Shown piece by piece: positions 41,801 through 49,197 of a stretch of DNA of 64,000 bases. This DNA comes from Fimenecus sp045631225 (GTDB taxonomy: Bacteria > Bacillota > Clostridia > Oscillospirales > Acutalibacteraceae), in the NCBI GenBank assembly GCA_045631225.1, contig JAZQUG010000040.1, positions 62,001 through 126,000 on the forward strand. Direction: 5' to 3'. How positions within the stretch are numbered: the first letter of the stretch is position 1; every line of letters starts with the position of its first letter. The position numbers and the translations under genes are program-made. The notes beneath the pieces were generated by a model that was given only the letters and a program-made list of their open reading frames with translations, had not been told where the DNA came from and did no database searches.

Positions 41801-42995
41801 TTCCACCAGCAATATTTTCTTTGTACCATTTTTCTTTTTCGCTAATTATATCAGAATATTGGCAAAAAGATATTACATCTTCTTTTTCGAATTCGCTACC
41901 CAACAATATACGATAAGGAGTGCCTGACAAATGCAATTTCACCTTTACGTCTAATCCTTTTGTTTCTTTTTCAAGTTCCTTTTCAGCTTTATCAGGTTGC
42001 AGACTGCCTAATGCTTCACTGTTGATTCCATCTGCTTTTTCTATCTGTTTTAATGCAGTATCTTCTTTGTAATGAGCATCAGAAATTACTTTTCCGAGTG
42101 TTTCGGCTCTTGCACCAAAATGGGTTTCATCAATGATCATTAAATCGATTTTGGACTCAAACAGTTCGGAAAAGCGTTTTTTCTCTTTGGATAAATCCTG
42201 TAAAGTTAGGAATAAGACGATACATTTTCCATCGGCTTGTGCATCGGTAATAGCTTTATCGTTTCTTTTTAATTTTTTAGAATTTAAAAACACAAAATTC
42301 TCAAATTGCCCCGGCTTTTGAACATTTTGCTGCCACTCATCGGCAACATCCGCTTTACCCGACACCACTAAAACAAAACTTGCATTCATCGCCTTTGCGC
42401 AACACAAAGAGGTAAAAGATTTACCGAAACGCATTACTGCATACATAAGTAAATTACTTCTACCGTTTGCTTGAGCTTGTTGAAATTTATTGATAGTATC
42501 TGTTTGAAGAGGTCTGCGAGGTTCCCAATCAAAACTATCTCTTTTATATTCTGTTTCGATTGTGGTCCTATTTTCAATTGCATAATATATATACTTTGTA
42601 TAATCTTTCTCGCTTGAATCAACGATATCTGCAATAGCTTTTTCGACGTCTTCTTTAGAAGCATCCTTAAAAAATTCTTTAGAATATGGTTTATCCGGAT
42701 AAACATCCCTTGTTAATCTCGTTTTTCCATTGTCCTCAAGATAACTATGGACAGAATAATCTCTAAAATAAATATCTTTTCCCGCTATTTCAGATGACCA
42801 ATCTCCAACATGTTTTAAATCGTTAAATCCAGCTTTCTTCCATTCGTTTAAACGTTCATCAACCGAACGAAAAGTATCGCCTACTTTAAGATATCTAGGA
42901 ATAGTATCCGTTTCAAAAGCATAAATCTTTGGTTCGATTCTACCAAAAACTACTTTTTCAATGATTGTATCATCTATACTGAAATTATTTATCAT
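38853..42995 (-). CDS. GIY-YIG / SF2 helicase / Eco57I-type methylase fusion
   Basis: A 1380-residue multidomain protein. Residues about 20-95 (IYAFETDTIPRYLKVGD, RSVDERLNEW, VHSYLE) look like a GIY-YIG (T5orf172-type) nuclease. Residues about 150-680 are a superfamily 2 helicase with Walker A MRFGKSFT (188-195), DETH (289-292), LSGTP (356-360) and QAIFRLQS (601-608). An acidic linker (DLDDDD, about 757-770) follows. The methylase carries TPQRIAKEM, KFLDIASKMGEFA in place of the usual DPxxGxG, and NPPYQL at 1054, with a C-terminal recognition-like region. The layout resembles type ISP restriction enzymes, but with a different nuclease. Confidence 0.8.
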   Translation of the reverse strand: MINNFSIDDTIIEKVVFGRIEPKIYAFETDTIPRYLKVGDTFRSVDERLNEWKKAGFNDLKHVGDWSSEIAGKDIYFRDYSVHSYLEDNGKTRLTRDVYPDKPYSKEFFKDASKEDVEKAIADIVDSSEKDYTKYIYYAIENRTTIETEYKRDSFDWEPRRPLQTDTINKFQQAQANGRSNLLMYAVMRFGKSFTSLCCAKAMNASFVLVVSGKADVADEWQQNVQKPGQFENFVFLNSKKLKRNDKAITDAQADGKCIVLFLTLQDLSKEKKRFSELFESKIDLMIIDETHFGARAETLGKVISDAHYKEDTALKQIEKADGINSEALGSLQPDKAEKELEKETKGLDVKVKLHLSGTPYRILLGSEFEKEDVISFCQYSDIISEKEKWYKENIAGGRQEETGKEEWDNPYYGFPQMVRFAFNLNESSMSKIKELEEQGYSYHLSALFAPQSIEKDDEGKYQKFEYENEVLDFLQSIDGTKNDRNVLSFLDNERIKGGKLCRHIVMVMPYCASCDAMEKLINDNKDALKNLSDYEIINISGLNSQYTKIQEVKSKIATCESEDKKTITLTVNRMLTGCTVPQWDTMIFLKDTASPQDYDQAIFRLQSQYVVEYEGKELVNGEEVKKVIKKDMKPQTLLVDFNPQRMFYLQETKSRINNINTADGGNDESEERIKRDLEVSPIIHISENKLVEVEPTDILKAVSEYSTNRGITEAANDIIVDENLINFENVKNVIDKEFEIGSGKGFAKQAYSGDETDLDDDDIHTGGETDETPDDHVAKQNDNTGTGEMQEKETDVKVFVKKCRSYYRRILFYAFLSKGEKEIKNLNTVIESLSNAENERIFNNLGMNRDFVEFLKNNMSGAALRSLDNKIYDLYRLSHEYENSEDDPIKRATTAIQRFGKISDSEVVTPQRIAKEMVDLIPDDDFKKVFESGKKFLDIASKMGEFAVAIYRRAESLGISKEVIKNSIYSIPTSNIAYEFTRFVYEKLALNEENLAEKFNSYDLIGLIDENGKVDYESIANCLKQNKEFNTITMNDEITEGDEIVNFDVVLGNPPYQLTGGSGGTNDAPIYQHFVEVAYEAKPTFVSLIIPSKWFATGREHLLGDFRKKMLGDKSIKGMVSYSDSHEVFPDVAIKGGICYFLHDGKFTGNCAYKLIQNGTENIANRKLDEFDILIQDPRLESIVRKVGRDIKDQNNTIASLISGDTPFGIPTNPKTSNKRSFPIYDTCDGSHDTMLFYLEKATRKISYIDKQQISKNSHDIEKYKVFLPKAYGAGDGFPHQIVGQPEYAPTNSVCSQTYLYAAFSSEVEAKNFITYLKTKMFRALVLASKTSQDLPSKTYRFVPILDFTKPWTDEELYAKYELTEEEIAFIESMIKPME

Positions 42996-43975
42996 AATTC
43001 TTTCTCCTTTAATAACGATACAAACTTTGTCGTTTTATTTTCTTTCCAGTCTTTTATAATACAGTAACCCCCTGTGTGTGCATAAGGATCGTTCTTGGCA
43101 CATCCGGGACAAGGCTGTTTTTCTGTATTCATATCAAATAACGTAAGCTGTCCTTCTTCTACCTCTTTACAACTTTCGGGGATTACGAATTTCAAACCGT
43201 CCATCTGCCATATATTCCACGAGAGAATTTCGGCGATTTTCTTTAGAATATCAATACCGGGTTCTTTGTCAAACTTCGCTTTATAATAATCAATGAAGGT
43301 AAAAAGTAGGTTCTCTCGCGCCAGAAGTACATTGTCGCCCTGCCAATCGTATCCGTAGATATTCTGAAAGGATTTGATTGCCCATTTCAGCCATTCTTTT
43401 TCTGTTTGGGTATTCTCACTCACAACACGGAGTTTTCTGTCAAGCAAGCCGATGCGCTGTGAAAGTTCTATCATATATCCGCTGACAGTATCGTAACGGC
43501 TGACAAGGTACGGTGCTTCACCGCAGGTGATTTCTAATCGAACATCGTTGATATAATCTCGCCAAGTCTTGCCTGTTGCGGTGGGGAACACGATCGGCTC
43601 GGTGGTTGCTACCCAAGTCTTTTCTGTTTCCTCATTGAACACAAAGTCTGTTCCGAACCATGCGTTGTCCACGAGATTATTCTGTTTGTTGCATATCCAA
43701 GAAGGCGTGAATACTTCCGCTTTATCGCGGATGCGATCAGCCTGTTCTTTTTTAGACTTTTCGGTTCTTGGCTTTACTACTCCGCCTTTATGACCAGTAA
43801 TCGCCATAATAGTTATCTCATCTAAGAATTGATAACCGAACCCTTTATGCGCATAGTTATCTGTAGCCCAAATAATGTTTTTCTTTGAGGATCGATCTTT
43901 TAACAATATCTCCAATAGTTCATTATCGAGCCTGTATATATAGTTTTCTTTTATATCAATTTGATTTCTATTCAT
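42992..43975 (-). CDS. Uncharacterised restriction-associated protein ('subunit M' type)
   Basis: A 327-residue protein that overlaps the helicase fusion by four bases (ATGA). Conserved-looking stretches are IIWATDNYAHKGFGYQF, then PRTEKSKKEQADRIRDKAEV followed by FTPSWICNKQNNLVD, and a C-terminal cysteine group CPGCAKNDPYAHTGGYC. TP-x-W-I-C resembles a methylase entry motif, but neither a SAM motif I nor NPPY is present, so despite the database style name it may not methylate alone. It likely works as an obligate partner of the fusion protein, for example in specificity or assembly. Confidence 0.65.
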   Translation of the reverse strand: MNRNQIDIKENYIYRLDNELLEILLKDRSSKKNIIWATDNYAHKGFGYQFLDEITIMAITGHKGGVVKPRTEKSKKEQADRIRDKAEVFTPSWICNKQNNLVDNAWFGTDFVFNEETEKTWVATTEPIVFPTATGKTWRDYINDVRLEITCGEAPYLVSRYDTVSGYMIELSQRIGLLDRKLRVVSENTQTEKEWLKWAIKSFQNIYGYDWQGDNVLLARENLLFTFIDYYKAKFDKEPGIDILKKIAEILSWNIWQMDGLKFVIPESCKEVEEGQLTLFDMNTEKQPCPGCAKNDPYAHTGGYCIIKDWKENKTTKFVSLLKEKEL

Positions 43976-43986
43976 AATAAGACCTA

Positions 43987-44196
43987 TTATTTTCCTTCCG
44001 GAACAAATTCCATAATATCATCCACGCCACAGTTTAATGCAGCACAGATTTTGCCAAGGGTTTCAACCGTAACATTTTCGCCCTTGCTCATTTTTGTGAT
44101 TGTATAGTTGCTGATATCAGCAACCTTTGCAAGGTCTTTTTTCTTCATATCGTGGTCAATCAAGAGTTTCCAGAGTTTTTTATAACTAACAGCCAT
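43987..44196 (-). CDS. XRE-family transcriptional regulator
   Basis: A 69-residue helix-turn-helix protein (Cro/CI type): MKKKDLAKVADISNYTITKMSKG followed by VTVETLGKICAALNCGVDDIMEF. The start at 44196 has GAGGTG; the open frame to 44244 is not used. It lies 11 bases upstream of the defence cargo and behind a consensus promoter, so it probably autoregulates the whole leftward run, a common safeguard for restriction genes. Confidence 0.88.
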   Translation of the reverse strand: MAVSYKKLWKLLIDHDMKKKDLAKVADISNYTITKMSKGENVTVETLGKICAALNCGVDDIMEFVPEGK

Positions 44197-44230
44197 AAGT
44201 ACACCTCTTAAATATAATAATCCACTTACT

Positions 44231-44259
44231 ATTATAACAATCAAAAACTAATATTGCAA
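44231..44259 (-). promoter_or_regulatory. Promoter of the XRE/defence operon
   Basis: Leftward TTGCAA (44254-44259), 17 bases, TATAAT (44231-44236). Transcription would begin about 25 bases before the XRE ribosome-binding site. Confidence 0.75.
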
Positions 44260-44330
44260 CAAAAAATCGAGTTAAAACTGCATTTATTTACAAAAAGTCT
44301 ATAATATTATACATCGTATCTGACATAAGA

Positions 44331-44355
44331 TTTGTGACAATATATTTGTCACAAA
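44331..44355. promoter_or_regulatory. Palindrome TTGTGACAA-TATAT-TTGTCACAA (operator candidate)
   Basis: A perfect 9-bp inverted repeat with a five-base centre, about 75 bases upstream of the XRE promoter. Its symmetry fits a dimeric regulator site, but the distance leaves the bound protein uncertain. Confidence 0.5.
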
Positions 44356-44373
44356 ATGCCGAAAATAAAAATT

Positions 44374-44401
44374 GCGGCAGGAAGATTTCTCTCCCTGCCG
44401 C
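44374..44401 (-). terminator. Terminator of the mobilization operon
   Basis: GCGGCAGG/CCTGCCGC stem; read leftward it is followed by AATTTTTATTTTC. It insulates the cargo operon from the mob genes. Confidence 0.8.
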
Positions 44402-44407
44402 TTTGTG

Positions 44408-44569
44408 TTACTTATTCGTTCTTTGCAGATTGAACTGTGTTATATCTACAACATCGCTATGCTCGAACAGAATATCCCTGAACATCTTTTGCGAAATGTG
44501 TCCGTCGTGACAAAGCTGCTCTATAAGTTTAAGTGCTGCGAAAATCATTTCAGGCGTTGCATCTTCCAT
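44408..44569 (-). CDS. Small hypothetical protein (mob operon end)
   Basis: A 53-residue helical protein beginning MEDATPEMIFAALKLI with a GAGAGGTG site before its ATG. It contains no membrane helix and one cysteine. Proteins of this kind often follow TnpV in Clostridia elements. The function is unknown. It is the last gene before the terminator. Confidence 0.6.
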   Translation of the reverse strand: MEDATPEMIFAALKLIEQLCHDGHISQKMFRDILFEHSDVVDITQFNLQRTNK

Positions 44570-44582
44570 AGCTGCACCTCTC

Positions 44583-44933
44583 TTAAGTGTAAATCAATTC
44601 GTAATTTACAAGCTCAGTTGCTCTGTTATAGACATTATTCATTGAACGCACCCAGCATATCTGGTCTCTTGCTTTCAATTCTTCATTGATGTTTTCATCT
44701 TCGCAGATTTCTTTAACGAGCTGATTGAACATATTTTCTGCCTGTTCATCAACTTCCTGCAGATGTTTCCAGAGGGTTCCGTCTGCAAGCATTGTTGTAA
44801 AGGTAACGGGTCTGTGGTACCTAAGGTAGTCCTTATGTGCAGTTCCCCATCTGCCGAGGGGCACCTTTGCTTCTTCGGGTAAATCAAGATTCGGGATTTT
44901 ATAATCTCCAACTGTTCTGTAAGTTATTTCCAT
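44583..44933 (-). CDS. TnpV-family transposon-encoded protein
   Basis: A 116-residue protein with YRTVGDYKIPNLDLPEE, PLGRWG, DEQAENMFNQLV and LKARDQICWVRSMNN, which I recognise as the TnpV pattern found on integrative elements of Firmicutes. Its role is unknown. It sits between a DUF6809-like gene and a small ORF in the mobilization operon. Confidence 0.8.
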   Translation of the reverse strand: MEITYRTVGDYKIPNLDLPEEAKVPLGRWGTAHKDYLRYHRPVTFTTMLADGTLWKHLQEVDEQAENMFNQLVKEICEDENINEELKARDQICWVRSMNNVYNRATELVNYELIYT

Positions 44934-44948
44934 AAATTTATCTTCCTT

Positions 44949-45215
44949 TCATTTTACAAATACATCGTGTGTGAATTTTGCACCGAGCCGAAAACCGGAA
45001 ATAAAACTGTCGGCAATGCTCATACTCAGAAATTCGTTGTATAAATTTGTGTATTGCTGAAGCATTTTCTTTTCTTCCTCGGATAGCTTTTCTCTGAACT
45101 CATCTTCGTTTTTTACGAGTGAGTTCAGTTTCTTTTTAAAGGAAGAGCCGAACTCAGGACTGAATTCCTGTGGCTCTATGTTGCCGTAATAAAATTCTTC
45201 AATAAAGCTTTTCAT
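44949..45215 (-). CDS. Small mobile-element protein (DUF6809-like)
   Basis: An 88-residue protein starting MKSFIEEFYYGNIEPQEF. It has the look of the DUF6809 group of small proteins found beside TnpV and relaxase genes. It is acidic and helical, ending in FRLGAKFTHDVF. The function is unknown. Confidence 0.6.
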   Translation of the reverse strand: MKSFIEEFYYGNIEPQEFSPEFGSSFKKKLNSLVKNEDEFREKLSEEEKKMLQQYTNLYNEFLSMSIADSFISGFRLGAKFTHDVFVK

Positions 45216-45221
45216 ACCGAC

Positions 45222-46433
45222 CTACCTTTCTTTTCGTGGATTTGGTTTTCTGTAACGTGCCTGACGATTTGCTCTTTCTGTTTCTTTTGCCCTTGCAATA
45301 AGACTATCAATCTGTTCATCACCGAAAATTTTACGGAGAAGTTTATAGTTCTGAACATCTCTGTTGAGTTCTTCGTTTCGGCTTAACACAGAGTTGTTTT
45401 CCGAGGCAAGTTCTTTTGCTTTTGCATTGTCGAGTTTCCCCCAGAATTTTGTATTGCTGAGCTCCGTTTGAAGACTTATACATAATTTTATTGCAGATTT
45501 TGCAAGTGCAATAAGCTTTTTGTAGAGTGGTTCAACGATTTTTGTTTTGTATGTTTTTGCAGTCATAAGGGGAGGGGGTTCGGGTAATTTGAACTCATCA
45601 TTATCATAAAAATCTTCTACTATGTTATCAATATCGAACTCAAATTGCGTCAAGTTTTCAACTTTTTCTGTCAGTTCTTCAACCCTGAAATTCAGCTTTT
45701 CAGATTCATAAGTCAGTTCATTAATTTCTTGTTGACGCATTTTCTTTTTGTAATCATATACCGATAAATGTTCTTCATGAGTACCTTTACGTTCCCATTC
45801 AACACCGTAACGCTCCATAACTTTTGACAGTTCATTCTTTTCGGATTCCACCCAAAGATTCCATTCGGTTTCGTGTTTTGAACTGCCGATGAACCCTTGT
45901 TTTGCTAATGCCTGTTTTAATGAAACTCGTGTCTCAAGTCCACGCTTACTATTTGTTGTAAATGGTACGAAGTCGATGTGCAGATGAGGAGTAGATTCGT
46001 CCATATGAAGATGAGCAGAGAAAACTTTCAGGTACGGATTGCGTTTTTGAAAGTCCTGATAATACTCATCAAGAATTCTTTCTGCAAGTTCACCGTCAGG
46101 AGATTTTACATTCATATTTTCGTGATTGCCTACTGTAACTATGATTTCGTGAAATGTCTTTTCTTGATTACCTGAGCGAATTTTTTCATAGTAGTTTTTG
46201 ATTATTCTGTCAGCACGTTTTTGCTTTTCGTTATATTTTTTCTGTGCTTCATCAAACAACTGATGATACACATCTTTGATTTTTTCATTGCAGTATTCGG
46301 TGTTCAGGTGAGTTCTTTCCGGGTCAATATTTTCTGCTTTGAACTCACGACTGTTATGATTCACCGAACCTTTGCCTACACTTATACTTATTGTTCGTCT
46401 TATATAATCACTGTCTTTCTTTTTTATAATCAA
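45222..46433 (-). CDS. MobV-family relaxase (Mob/Pre)
   Basis: A 403-residue plasmid recombination/mobilization protein. The N-terminal relaxase has KGSVNHNSREF, NIDPERTHLN and the histidine metal motif HLHMDESTPHLHIDFVP. A coiled-coil follows (about residues 230-290), then a basic tail. It would nick oriT and carry the strand into a recipient when a helper pilus is available. The start is TTG at 46433 with TAAGG upstream; no ATG fits. The putative oriT lies directly upstream. Confidence 0.9.
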   Translation of the reverse strand: MIIKKKDSDYIRRTISISVGKGSVNHNSREFKAENIDPERTHLNTEYCNEKIKDVYHQLFDEAQKKYNEKQKRADRIIKNYYEKIRSGNQEKTFHEIIVTVGNHENMNVKSPDGELAERILDEYYQDFQKRNPYLKVFSAHLHMDESTPHLHIDFVPFTTNSKRGLETRVSLKQALAKQGFIGSSKHETEWNLWVESEKNELSKVMERYGVEWERKGTHEEHLSVYDYKKKMRQQEINELTYESEKLNFRVEELTEKVENLTQFEFDIDNIVEDFYDNDEFKLPEPPPLMTAKTYKTKIVEPLYKKLIALAKSAIKLCISLQTELSNTKFWGKLDNAKAKELASENNSVLSRNEELNRDVQNYKLLRKIFGDEQIDSLIARAKETERANRQARYRKPNPRKER

Positions 46434-46456
46434 TAAAAACCTTATAAAAGGGTTCT

Positions 46457-46571
46457 GTTACTCTTGTCAAGAGTAACGCAAAAGCACTTTTGACACACTA
46501 TGTATATCAAAAGATGCTGTTGCGCTCTCAGAAGTTTTGAAACTATGAATTCATTAGCCATTGATTCATAG
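46457..46571. other. Candidate oriT: three inverted repeats upstream of the relaxase
   Basis: GTTACTCTTG-T-CAAGAGTAAC is a perfect 10-bp repeat (46457-46477). AGCACTTTTGA pairs with TCAAAAGATGCT with one bulge (46483-46518). CTATGAAT/ATTCATAG is a perfect 8-bp repeat (46543-46571). Such repeats just upstream of mob are typical of MobV-type origins of transfer. Confidence 0.6.
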
Positions 46572-46575
46572 TTTT

Positions 46576-46652
46576 CCGTGACGACCGTGACGACTGTGAC
46601 AACCTTTTTGGTAGTGCTATATAAGTTGTCACGGTTGACACGGTTGTCACGC
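46576..46652. repeat. Iterons: two opposed arrays of a 9-bp unit
   Basis: Three tandem copies of CCGTGACRA (46576-46602, third copy CTGTGACAA) face three inverted copies (46626-46652), separated by 23 bases. The second array reaches the end of the RepA-like gene. Repeats of this kind bind replication or partition proteins, so this is the best origin candidate. Confidence 0.65.
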
Positions 46653-47792
46653 AAATAGTTCGAATTTTATTCTTCTGCCTGCGTGAGTGCGTCTGCTTTC
46701 GTAACGAATTTTGTACTCATTAAGCAGTCGCGTAGCGGTGACATTAAGCTTCATTCCTAACTGAATGGGCGTAATATCGATTCCTAAAAAATCCTTAAAG
46801 TCTGAAATGCTTCCATCCCATATTGGATTTTTAGTTGTAATTTTTTCTGCAATTAATTCAAGCAAAGGGTCGGTTTTTTCTTTCCAAAGTTCTGTTTCGG
46901 CTCGTTCAAGTTCCCATATAAGTCGTTCTTCATTTCTTGTAAGATATAGTTTTTGGTCTTGCTGGTCTCTGCCCGAAATATCAAGCGTTGCTGTTTTTGC
47001 AGTTCGCTTTTCTTTCTGTAAAAGGAATGCTCCGTCTGCAGCACCAAGTAAACCATTTGTACCTGAAATCATATCGAATTTATCTTCTGAATTTTGTTTT
47101 CGTGTATGGTGAACAAGTAGAAGACAAATACTGTATTGGCTAGAAAATTTTTTGAGTTGTGCAATAACTTCATAATCACTTGCATAAGAATATTTTTCTG
47201 TCGCTGACTCTCTGACTTTTTGTAAAGTGTCAATGATTATAAGTTTTGTATCGGGATTATTACTTATGAATTTTTCGAGTTGGTCAAAGAGACCACCGTT
47301 AAGATTTTTTGCTGAGACAGAGAAAAATAAATTATCTGTTCCGTCAGTTCCGAACATTCTGTAAAGTCGTTTTTGTAGTCTTGCATAATCATCTTCAAGG
47401 GCAAGATAAAGAACTTTTCCTTGGTTAACAGGATTGTTCCAAAGTTCTTGACCTGTGCTGATGTGATAAGCAAGCTGAGCCATTAAAAAACTTTTTCCTA
47501 TTTTGGGAGCACCAACAAAAAGATAAGTGCCGGGGTAGAGGAGACCGTCAATGATTGCAGGTTTACTGATATAAGATGTGTCATAAAGCTCACTCATAGT
47601 AACAGTTTCCATATATGACGGACTCAGTTTTTTACGAAGTTCTTTTTGCATTTTGAATAAATCTTTGAAATCACCCTTGCAATTTTCTTCACTTTTAGTT
47701 ATACTATCGTCAATGGTTTTTTGAATAGACTGTCCTTCATCTGCTCCAACAGATGAGCTGTGGACGGTCTTTTCTTTTTGTTTATTACTCAT
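46647..47792 (-). CDS. RepA-like AAA helicase/ATPase
   Basis: A 381-residue RecA-fold ATPase. Walker A is VGAPKIGKSFLMAQL, Walker B LIIIDTLQKV, followed by the LLLVHHTRK strand and ISGTNGLLGAADG typical of RSF1010 RepA/AAA_25 helicases. A winged-helix-like C-terminus follows (about 320-380). It could unwind DNA for replication of the excised circle, acting at the adjacent iterons. It overlaps the MobC-like gene by eight bases and has an AAGGAG site. Confidence 0.85.
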   Translation of the reverse strand: MSNKQKEKTVHSSSVGADEGQSIQKTIDDSITKSEENCKGDFKDLFKMQKELRKKLSPSYMETVTMSELYDTSYISKPAIIDGLLYPGTYLFVGAPKIGKSFLMAQLAYHISTGQELWNNPVNQGKVLYLALEDDYARLQKRLYRMFGTDGTDNLFFSVSAKNLNGGLFDQLEKFISNNPDTKLIIIDTLQKVRESATEKYSYASDYEVIAQLKKFSSQYSICLLLVHHTRKQNSEDKFDMISGTNGLLGAADGAFLLQKEKRTAKTATLDISGRDQQDQKLYLTRNEERLIWELERAETELWKEKTDPLLELIAEKITTKNPIWDGSISDFKDFLGIDITPIQLGMKLNVTATRLLNEYKIRYESRRTHAGRRIKFELFA

Positions 47793-48108
47793 TTAATTCT
47801 CCTTTCATTTCTTGAAGTGTAACTGTGATAAGCTTGATAACTTCAAGCATTTCATTGGTCACTTCATTTTTGTTTTTGAGTTCATAAAGTGCTTCGGCAA
47901 GATTGTTTTTCAATGCCTTGAATACTCTTGGATTACCACCGTGAACAACAATATTTTGTTTCATACAACGTCGATAACAGTATTCTTGTTTGCTTAAGCC
48001 TGATATAGCAACCACTTTATTAAGTTGCTCATTTTCTTCAGGTGAAACTCTGAAACCAACTGTTATACTGCGAAAACGATTTTGTTTATCAAGATTTTTT
48101 GCTGACAT
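47785..48108 (-). CDS. MobC-like mobilization accessory protein
   Basis: A 107-residue protein with FRSITVGFRVSPEENEQLNKV, a ribbon-helix-helix start typical of MobC relaxosome proteins, then ISGLSKQEYCYRRCMKQNI and a helical C-terminus. The frame is open to a GTG at 48117, but the ATG at 48108 is better spaced from GGAG. It would help the relaxase melt oriT. It follows the integrase by one base. Confidence 0.72.
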   Translation of the reverse strand: MSAKNLDKQNRFRSITVGFRVSPEENEQLNKVVAISGLSKQEYCYRRCMKQNIVVHGGNPRVFKALKNNLAEALYELKNKNEVTNEMLEVIKLITVTLQEMKGELNE

Positions 48109-48109
48109 A

Positions 48110-49180
48110 TCAAACACGCTCCATATTTAATTTTTCTGCAATTTCTGTTTGCTTTGATGGGAATAGGTGAGCATATCGGTAAGTGATATCAATACTTTCG
48201 TGACCTACTCTGTCCGCAATTGCAAGAGGTGTAAATCCCATATCAATGAGAAGCGAAACATGTGAATGTCTTAAATCGTGGATACGGATTCTTTTTACTC
48301 CGGTTTCCTTACAACCTCTTCGCATTTCGCTGTGAAGATATGCTTTAGTTATGAGAAACACTCTGTCATTCTTTTTAGGTTTATAAAGACCTTTGAAGTA
48401 TCTTTGCATTTCATCACAGAGAAAGTCAGGCATTGTAATTATGCGATTACTCTTTTTTGTTTTCGGAGTAGTAACAACATCCTTACCTTTTATGCATTGA
48501 TAAGATTTGTTAATCCGCACTGTCTTTTTGTCAAAGTCAAAATCTCCTTTGGTAAGAGCAAGTAATTCACCAAGACGGATACCACACCAATAAAGCATTT
48601 CAAAAGCAAAAAAAGATAAAGGTTTGTCCATCATAGCTTCAGAGAATTTCATATATTCATCCTTTGTCCAGAATAGCATTTCTTTGGTGTTTTCTCTGCC
48701 CATATTACCGACTTTTGCTGCAGGGTTTGCAGGTAACTCGTAATATCTTACTGCGTGATTGAAGATTGCACTTAGTTGGTTATGAATTGTTTTAAGATAA
48801 CCTGATGCATAAGGTTGACCGTCTTTATCACGATATGCCATCATTTCTTTCTGCCACGCAATAACATCGGGTACCTTGATTTCACACATTTTCTTTTTCT
48901 TGAAGTAGGGGAGAATCTTTAACTCAATAACACTTGTTTTCATAACCCAAGTATTTTCTTTGAGCCTTTCTTCAAGGTCACTTTTGTAGATTTCGTAAAA
49001 CTCTGCAAAAGTCATATTAAGGTCGCCTGTGTTTTTATTAAGAAAAGTATTTTCCCAAGCAACTGCATCTTTACGGGTTTTAAAGCCTCGTTTTACTTTG
49101 CGGGCATTTTCACCTTTCCAATCGGTGTAGTAAACCGAAACATACCAGGTACCACGTTTTTTGTCCTTGTAAACTGCCAT
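48110..49180 (-). CDS. Tyrosine site-specific integrase (guaA element)
   Basis: A 356-residue integrase. An N-terminal AP2-like domain (YKDKKRGTWYVSVYYTDWKG) and SAM-like core-binding domain precede the catalytic part with Arg in YWCGIRLGELLAL, HDLRHSHVSLL, and GHESIDITYRYAHL containing the last His and the Tyr nucleophile. It would insert the element into the guaA 3' end. It is the first long gene inside the guaA boundary and starts the mobilization operon after the excisionase-like gene. Confidence 0.93.
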   Translation of the reverse strand: MAVYKDKKRGTWYVSVYYTDWKGENARKVKRGFKTRKDAVAWENTFLNKNTGDLNMTFAEFYEIYKSDLEERLKENTWVMKTSVIELKILPYFKKKKMCEIKVPDVIAWQKEMMAYRDKDGQPYASGYLKTIHNQLSAIFNHAVRYYELPANPAAKVGNMGRENTKEMLFWTKDEYMKFSEAMMDKPLSFFAFEMLYWCGIRLGELLALTKGDFDFDKKTVRINKSYQCIKGKDVVTTPKTKKSNRIITMPDFLCDEMQRYFKGLYKPKKNDRVFLITKAYLHSEMRRGCKETGVKRIRIHDLRHSHVSLLIDMGFTPLAIADRVGHESIDITYRYAHLFPSKQTEIAEKLNMERV

Positions 49181-49197
49181 TAGGCTGCTCCTTTCCT

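Noticed and set aside
46442..46654. Leftward 70-codon open frame between relaxase and RepA genes
   Set aside because: It runs through three inverted repeats and two iteron arrays and has a repeat-derived sequence; the region is better read as an origin.
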